Shown here piece by piece: positions 57,086-64,000 of a stretch of DNA of 64,000 nt; the first letter of the stretch is position 1, and each line of letters starts with the position of its first letter. Source of the DNA: Muscardinus avellanarius (lineage: Eukaryota > Chordata > Mammalia > Rodentia > Gliridae). The stretch spans positions 64,139,234 to 64,203,233 of the forward strand of contig OY726567.1 in NCBI GenBank assembly GCA_963383645.1, given 5' to 3'. A program made the translations under genes and the position numbers. Under the pieces are notes generated by a model, which was not told the origin of the DNA, ran no database searches, and worked only from the letters and a program-made list of their open reading frames with translations.

Positions 57086-57659
57086 AAGATATGGAAGCTG
57101 TCTTTGAATTGAGATGCTCCTGCTTAAGCATTCACATTGCTGAAATTATAGGTATTAGCCACAATGCCCAATGTATAGTTACGTTTTAAAATAAGAAACA
57201 TATAAAGCAACCAAACATGATGATACACTCCTATAATCACTTGATTTATGAATCTGAGACACAGAGATCACAGTTTGAGGATAGTCTCAGCAATTACGTG
57301 AGGTCTGCAAATTGGTGAGAATGTATTTCAAAATAACAAATAGAACAAGGTGTCAATGGTGGACAGGAGAGGTACCAACCCTGGGAACTCTGAACGATGA
57401 TCATTTTAAAGGAATTCCTCCTACTTATTATAAGGTAAAAAACTGAAACATAAAAATATGGAATTATTGAAGATCCCAAGCTAACAGTCTCTGAGTTTTA
57501 GAAATGGATTCTTTCAATAAACAGAGAAACCAATGGCAAAGGGGTGGACTTTGTGAAGGATCATCTAAGGAGCCCCTTGGCTGATACATATATCTCTCCC
57601 AATAAAAATCTTGAGGACACTGGCTACTTCAATCAAAGTTAGTCGCAGCTCTACTCTAT

Positions 57660-57806
57660 TCTCCATTCCCTGCAAATTGAGAGGCAACGGGAGCAGGTGA
57701 GGACCGTTTGCTACTACTTTAAAGGAAGATTCTCAAGATGAAGGTGTGGTTTATCACAGTAATTGACCTCTCAAGAAAAGCAAAGGAGGAGATGGCTGCT
57801 TCTGAG
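57660..57806 (+). CDS. KRAB-ZNF first exon, copy C
   Basis: ATGGCTGCTTCTGAG at 57792-57806 (M-A-A-S-E), then donor GTGAGTGC; upstream 5'UTR is nearly identical to copy B (5' limit uncertain). The matching KRAB exons would fall beyond the window, because half-L1 copy 3 (61645 onward) has pushed them further away. Whether the gene is intact cannot be judged here. Confidence 0.62.
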
Positions 57807-57969
57807 GTGAGTGCATTCAGAACCAGAGCACTGTGTGCATTCCCTTCTGAATGTAATTATTTCGAGTTTGAAAACCTTTACTCCAGTACTTCTGATGTTC
57901 GTGCCTAAAGATTGTTTCTTATGAATTCTTTCTCCTTCCTTCTTTTCTTCCTGTCTTTCTTTCTATCTA

Positions 57970-58290
57970 TCTTATTTTTTTGGTACTGGGGATGGATCCC
58001 ACTAGCATTGTACCTCTGAACCCAGTAACATTCTACAGCCACAGTGCTGGGTTTTTTTTTATTATTATTATTATTCTTTCTATATATTTTTTGAGGGCCT
58101 GAGGATGAATCCCAGGGACATTAAATCTCTGGGCTAACCTCCTCCCCAATTTTTTATTCTTTATTTGAAACAAGGTCTCACTGCATTGCAGAGGCCTTGT
58201 TTAGTAGCTGAGGCACTCCTGTAACCGCAACCCTCTGGTATCAGCCTCCTGAATGCTGGGATTACAAGCCTGTGCCACCACACCTGGCTT
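57970..58290 (-). mobile_element. Two-unit SINE, minus strand
   Basis: GGTACTGGGGATGGATCCC, a second ID-like unit near 58100, and a B1 part ending GCCACCACACCTGGCTT. Orthologous to 24013-24292. Confidence 0.78.
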
Positions 58291-58479
58291 CTGGGGTTTT
58301 TTTTGTTTTTTGTTTTTTTTTTTCTTTTCTTCTTAGTTATAATGTCTTCCAAGGTGAATGCTAAAAATGTTTCCCAATTCCTAGCAGAATCTATTCTCAA
58401 ACAGATACTCTATAGCTTCAATTCATCATGACAAATTCAAACATATTTTTTTCATTCTTATCTTCTTTCTCTCAGGGTG

Positions 58480-58680
58480 TAATATTCAGAATTAATCCCA
58501 GGGGCATTCTACCTTTAAGCTACAACACCAAACATCTTATTTTTTATTTTGAAACTGAGTCTCACTAGGTTGGTGAAAGTCTTGCTTCTTACTGAGGCTG
58601 GTCTCAAATCTGAAATCTTCATGTACACCTCCAAAGTACTGAGATTATAGGTATTTGTTATCATACCCTAAACACGACTT
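58480..58680 (-). mobile_element. Old SINE, minus strand
   Basis: Worn ID and B1 parts, shared with copies A and B. Confidence 0.6.
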
Positions 58681-59779
58681 CTTGAACTCTGCCACGAAAA
58701 GTGTTCCCGTTGTGACATTTGAACATGTTGATAGCCAGTTTCTGTGCTTAATCTCAGGTTTGCATATTGCTGTGTAGAAGAGAATATGTAGGTTCTAGGG
58801 GATGCTCTGTTTGCACTTTCTAGTCAGGTTTAGGAAAATACAGCTTGAAGTTTATTTTCATTTATTTTATTTTTTCACCTAAGCTTACAGCAGTGATATT
58901 GGGGCCTGTTTGTTCATCAACACCTGGTATCAATTTGCCTAAAAAGAGTTGGTGATAAGTTTATTCATTTGGTAGATGTACTCTCTACCAAATTTCATCA
59001 CTATACAATTATTATATTTACCTTGCCATATGTGTGCTTTTGGGGGATTTATTGATGGATGTCCAGAAGCCCTCACATTTTGTACAGAAACCCTTATTTG
59101 CTTACCCTTATTTTTTACTTCCGCCTTTCTCTGATGAAGAAAAGCTCTCACCTGTGTTTTCTGGAGATACTGGCTTATGTAACCAGACTGTCAAAAACAC
59201 CAGTGTTGTAGAGTTTTCCATTCTATCTCACACTCAGGTCCCAGACAAGTTATTCTTTACTACTTAGTTGTATTTTCCAATAATGCAAATAAGAGTCATA
59301 TAGTTAATGTTTCAGCTTACAATTTAAAACTGTAGTATGTAATATTACATATATAATAACTTTTTCAATAAAAACTACAAGACTCAGATAATATAGGTAT
59401 TATTTACAAATATGTCATTATGTATGTTTCAGTGGTGTGCTTATAAAACAAAAGAAGATACAAGCGATATATCTTAGTCATTTAAGTTTTGCCTAACATT
59501 CAGAATGCCATGGTTTTGATTCCCAGGAAAACACATGAAATGGGCAAAATAAACCTCTTATATTTTAATAACTTAACAATATACCTTTATTCCATTTACA
59601 AAACTATTTCTTACCCATCATTTTAAAGCACACCTAAGTGTCATTTATATTCCTCTATATTTACAATACAAATATACTGGATGAACAATTGGTTTCTCCC
59701 TTCCTTTCTCTTTAATCCCTTCAGTAGAGAAATGAATGCAGAAAATTCTGCTAATGTTTTCTCTTCATGTTAGCTTGCA

Positions 59780-60062
59780 TAGATTTCTTTCTTCTTTCTT
59801 TCTTTCTTTCTTTCTTGCTTGCTTGCTTGCTTGCTTTCTTGCTTTCTTGCTTTCTCTCTTGCCTTTTTTATGTGGTACTTGGGATAGAACCCAGGAGGGA
59901 CCTTCTACCTCCAGGCTATGCTCCCAGACTATTTTATATTTTTTATTTGGAAACATGGTCTCTTAAGCTAGAGGAGGCTGGCTTCAAACCTGTGTGATCC
60001 TCCTGTCTCAGGTTCCCAAGCCGTGGGGATTACAAGTGTGTGCCACCACACCTGGCTTTCAT
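59780..60062 (-). mobile_element. SINE specific to copy C, with (TTTC)/(TTGC) tract
   Basis: A T/C-rich tandem tract (about 59786-59862) continues into GTGGTACTTGGGATAGAACC and ends CACCACACCTGGC. Copies A (near 3510) and B (near 26005) have the uninterrupted site. Confidence 0.85.
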
Positions 60063-60261
60063 ATATCATTTAAATAAATCTTGATCAGATATATAGGGCA
60101 TGATATAGACTATCATATTACTAGATATTTTGCACAATATTATTGCAAAAAGCTAAATATTCTACCAAATGCCTTTTTATTATTTAACACTTAAAAAATG
60201 ACCAAAGTTATATTTGCTATATAGTAGATTACTACTGCAAATATTTTCCTTTTTATAATTT

Positions 60262-60412
60262 TTTACATTGTATATAATGTATATATTGCAATGTATAATG
60301 TATTTATTGTATAATAATTGTATAATGTATGCTTGAATAATGTATACTTGTATACTGTATAATTGTATGATGTATACATTGTATAATATATACATTGCTA
60401 CATTGCAATTAT
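60262..60412 (+). repeat. AT-rich tandem repeat (TTGTATAATGTATAC-type)
   Basis: Irregular repeats of about 13-20 bases built from TGTATAATGTAT. Copies A and B have only a short non-repeated stretch here (for example CTACATTGTAATTTTACATC near 26391). Confidence 0.82.
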
Positions 60413-61244
60413 ACATCATAGTAAGATTCAAAGTGATACAAACAGAAGCACTCATTACCTTCTGCATTTTTTTCTAAATTCTTCCCAACTTCTGCCTCCT
60501 ACCTGAACCAATATGTGACTAATACTGGTATGGATAGCTTCATAGAAGGGCAAACAATTATTTAAACAATTTTCTTTCTCAAAAATCTTTCACCCCCTCT
60601 CCACCTCCCTTTCTACTTTATTCCATGACTCTATTGGTCTCTGTCCTCATTTTTTGAGGATATGTCTATTTGTATGAGGATATCTCTATCTTCATATTGT
60701 TTCTGACATTGTTCCATTTTCCACAGATAAAACTTGTAACCCTTCACTTTCTTAAACTGACTGATCACACCTACAATAATATTTTCTACTTCTTTCCATT
60801 TTCCTGAAAATAAGAAAATTTTGTTCAAATTTATGACTGAACAAATATCCAGTGTGTGTATATAAATCAAATTTTTAAATTCAATTTTCACATTTTTGTT
60901 CTCTTTTGGAGGCTGAAATTGAAACCAAGGCATCATGCATGTTAGGCTAGAGCTCTACCACTTAGCTAAACACTCAGATCATGAGTTTCTAGGACTAAAA
61001 TATCAAATAAATTGTATCAAAATGTTTCAATGTAAAGCCCTCCATAAATTCTTCATTGGTCTACCTAATTCATCTACAAAACAGTAAACACCTGACCTAT
61101 AGCACTGGAATCACAAGCAATGTTAGAAATGAAGAAACAAAGGCTCAACCACAAATATCCTAAACTCAATACTTAGATTCTAACAAAATGTACAGTTCTT
61201 TATGCACTTGTCAAAATTTGAGAAGTCCATTTCTAGCTGGGCAA

Positions 61245-61430
61245 GTTGTGAATCCTCTTAATCCTTGTACTTGGGAGGCTGAGACAGAAAGATCACAGGT
61301 TCTTGCCCAGCCTCAGAAGTTCAGTAAGGCTCTGTGCATCTTATGAGACCCTGTTTCAAACTAATGAAAAATAGCATAAAACTGAGGGTGTAGCTCAAAG
61401 GTACAATGCCCCTCGTGCCAAAAAATATTT
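61245..61430 (+). mobile_element. Old SINE
   Basis: TTGGGAGGCTGAGACAGAAAG to GGGTGTAGCTCAAAGGTACAA. Shared with copy B. Confidence 0.68.
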
Positions 61431-61644
61431 GAGAAGTACAGTTCTAACTCTTCAAGACTTTTTAATCTGATAAATATATACAGCAGATTTTATATGTTAT
61501 AAACCATAACTCATAAATGATAATATCTATACTGCTAATTCAATTGAATGTTTCCTAAGAACATGTTATTAAAACTAGTTTTTGAGGATTGGATGTCATC
61601 TTGATTCATTTGGGTTAAAAGATATATTAAAGACTTTTATGAAC

Positions 61645-64000
61645 TTCCGGGAAGATGGCAACCGAGAAAAGCGGGACTTAAGAGCCCCGCTAACAACAAA
61701 TATCCATTACCACAAAATCAGCGCCTTTCAAAGCCAGAAAACAACATCACCAGAGAAACAAAAAAAAATCACCAGGCTCCAGAGAGAAAGCGGACTGAGA
61801 ACAGAGCCACAGAGGAGATCCTCAAGCCCGAGGACACGGCAGACGCGGCAGCAGCGCCATACTGCCGGCGAATTCACGGGACGGCCACAGCAAGCCGAGG
61901 GGAGCCACTGCGGAACAGCCAGGCGGGATTTCTCGGCGCAGAGGACATCTAAACCTCCCAGTGTCTGAGCTCAGCACACGCTGCAGGGATTCAGAGTGGA
62001 AATCAAAACCAAGAAAAAAAAAACGCCAGCCCAACAGCCGAGGGTGTAGCAGTGGCGCCATATTGCCACTGGCGGCAGCAGCACCGAATTCACTACAGCT
62101 ACATCTGCGTACTCAAGAACAGTGAGTCAAATTGCGGGCCACAGAGGAGAAATCCCAGTACTGTACTCACTGGGACTTGACCCAGTGGGAGAGGGGCGGT
62201 GGCAGTGATATCACACCATAGGAGAACGTGCACCTGGCACCCCCCACGGTCTAAAGCAGCCTCTATCGACTCTCTGGGTCAGAGACTCTGTGATACAACC
62301 CAGTAAAGGAGTAGTGGGGTCTGAGATACTACTGACTCGAGATCCACAGCACCTTAAGTGAAGCCGCAGTGACCCAAGGGAAGAACCCAGAGAAGGCACA
62401 AACTTCCAAAATCATGGGAAAGAGGAATAATACTGGAGCAATGAATGCTCACAACCCCACAACATCAGAACCCGATAAAACAGAAAATCAGAGATTTCTA
62501 GAAGATCAAATCAGGAAAATAACTGTAGAAATAATAGAGGTGCTTCGAAAAGAACTCAGAGAGAGCCAAAAAGAGATAAAGGATGCAATTAATGAAGTAA
62601 AGGCATCAATTCAAAGCACAAACAACCGATTAGAACACACGGAGAACAGAATCTCGCTTTAGAAGATGATCATTTCAAAAATGAACACATAGTTTCTAAT
62701 CTAGGAAAAAATATCCGACAGCAGGAATCTGATATTGAAGAAATATGGGCCCATTTTAAGAGAGCTAACCTAAGAATAATTGGAATAGAGGAGGGAAAAG
62801 AAAGTGAAACCAAAGGGACCAACAATCTCTTCAAGGAAGTAATAGCAGAAAATTTTCCAGACATAGAGCAAGAGGTTGATACGCAGGTCCAGGAAACTTA
62901 TAGAACTCCCTTTAGACAGGATCGGAGAAGAGGATCCCCACGCCACATAATTGTCAAAATGACCAATGTGGAAGCCAAGCAGAGAATCTTAAAGGCAACA
63001 AAAGCAAAGGGCCAAGTGACATTCAGAGGCAAACCAATTAGAATCACTCCAGACTTCCCAAACCAAGTTATGAGAGCCAGAAGGGCTTGGAGTAACATAT
63101 TCCCAATTTTGAAAGAAAACAACTTCCAGCCAAAAATTTCCTACCCAGCAAAACTTTCTATCAAATTAGATGGAGAAATAAGAAGCTTCCATGACAAACA
63201 GAAACTGAAGGAATTTATGTCTTCAAAACCAGCACTAGAGAAAACACTCAAAGAGATTAACTACAAAGAAGAAATAGGTAACACACATCAGAACTAGAGA
63301 AACAAGATTTTCCATCCAACAGACAACTAAGATTGGTTATCTGTGGAGATTCATTATTTATGTTAGTCTTTTACCTATCTCTAAAGGGTATTGTTTGCCT
63401 TTATTGTTGTTAATTTTTAGGATTTCTAGTTGGAATATTAATATACATTCAGATATAGCATTTGGAAATATTTTATCCCATTCTATTAGTAACTGTTAAC
63501 TCTGTTTACATTGTCTTTGGATATACAATATGTTTTTTATTTTTTAGGGAGTTTGTATACTCTTCTGTTGCCTGTGCCATTGAAATCATAACCAAGAAAT
63601 CACTGCCAATTTCAATGTTGTGAGGTTTTATGACCCAGATTTTCTCCTAAAAGTTTATAGTCTTAAGATTTATATTTAGGTCTTTTATCTATTTTGAGTT
63701 AATACTTGTATATGGGATTAGGTAAGGGTCCAATTTTATTCTTTTCCATGTAATTATTATTTTTCAACAATATTTAGTTAAAAGATTATTATTTCTACCA
63801 CCAAATGTTCGTGGAAACCTTGTCAAAAATAACTTGACAATATAGGGAAGAATTTAGCTCTAGGCTTGTATTTAACTCCAATGGTTTATATATCTGCCTT
63901 TAGAATAGTACTACACTGTTTCAATTATTGTAGCTTTATATGGTTTGAAATCAGAAAATATATATCTTCTAGCTTTGTTCTTTTTCAAGATCGATGTGGG
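61645..64000 (+). mobile_element. Half-L1 composite element, copy 3 (cut by window end)
   Basis: Starts AACTTCCGGGAAGATGGC at 61644. It carries the 5'UTR (to 62413), ORF1 (62414-63296) and the inverted old L1 segment (from about 63300 on). The tail lies beyond the window. It is inserted in duplication copy C at a point that is uninterrupted in copy B (27820-27840, near TTAAAGATTATTATG). Confidence 0.9.
62414..63297 (+). pseudogene. L1 ORF1 of half-L1 copy 3, one frameshift
   Basis: Colinear with copy 1 from MGKRNN. A single missing base at about 62656-62660 (CTCGCTTTAG where copy 1 has CTCACTCTTAG) shifts the frame within the coiled coil. After it, the RNA-binding domains are open to TAG ending at 63297, with the same HQN end as copy 2. 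Confidence 0.87.

Larger units (their letters stand above)
55616..61640 (+). repeat. Segmental duplication copy C
   Basis: Reference copy for both duplications: inverse of copy A (to about 60840) and direct match of copy B (56848 onward). It begins with an old L1 piece (55616-56040, minus). Intronic and promoter-flanking sequence between the listed items shows no other gene. Confidence 0.88.

Noticed and set aside
61582..61968. 128-codon frame starting in intron and running into half-L1 copy 3
   Set aside because: It crosses the insertion boundary into a 5'UTR; it is a chance frame.

Overview
This is mammalian nuclear DNA, most likely from a squirrel-family rodent (Sciuridae). The main clue is the dominant SINE: a 7SL-derived left half (ccgggcgtggtggcgcac) fused to a tRNA-Ala/ID-like right half (gtgtagcccggaggtagaagg). 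I recognise this as the B1-dID type of squirrels and their relatives. The genus cannot be read from the window.

The single-copy framework is part of a KRAB zinc-finger gene cluster. A short first exon (ATG GCT GCT TCT GAG followed by GTGAG) occurs three times: minus strand at 5846-5860 (copy A), plus strand at 23816-23830 (copy B) and plus strand at 57792-57806 (copy C). Copy B can be followed to a KRAB-A exon (28439-28565), a KRAB-B exon (29758-29853), a pre-finger linker with a premature stop (38159-38448) and a C2H2 finger array (about 39885-42470). The array is split from its linker by a solo LTR. Worn finger exons of neighbouring genes lie at 8660-9075 (minus), 11221-12110 (plus) and 56045-56340 (plus).

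Much of the layout is segmental duplication. The outer block 2906-9497 is inverted relative to about 55616-60840. An inner block 12480-16553 is inverted relative to about 44890-49880. Together they form two arms around a spacer. Block B (22190-27835) is a direct repeat of about 56848-61640. Because the blocks are paralogous, they act as empty-site controls for many transposon insertions.

Mobile elements make up most of the rest. There are L1 pieces on both strands, none of them intact. A betaretrovirus-like pol/env/3'LTR remnant is present in both arms, and a gag plus 5'LTR of a different LTR type is present in the right arm only. About three dozen B1-dID SINEs are visible.

The most unusual element is a composite ORF1-only L1 (half-L1). 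It consists of an L1 5'UTR, ORF1, an old L1 ORF2 fragment in reverse orientation placed directly after the ORF1 stop, and a normal L1 3' tail. Copies lie at 17934-20709 (plus, ORF1 open), 45045-47792 (minus) and 61645-64000 (plus, cut by the window end). Two have clear target-site duplications, and two have empty paralogous sites inside the window. The ORF2-bearing element at 1-2905 carries the same inverted segment and tail. Two other L1s (31005-36040 and 50565-54318) show the reciprocal arrangement, with 5'UTR and ORF2 pieces but no ORF1.
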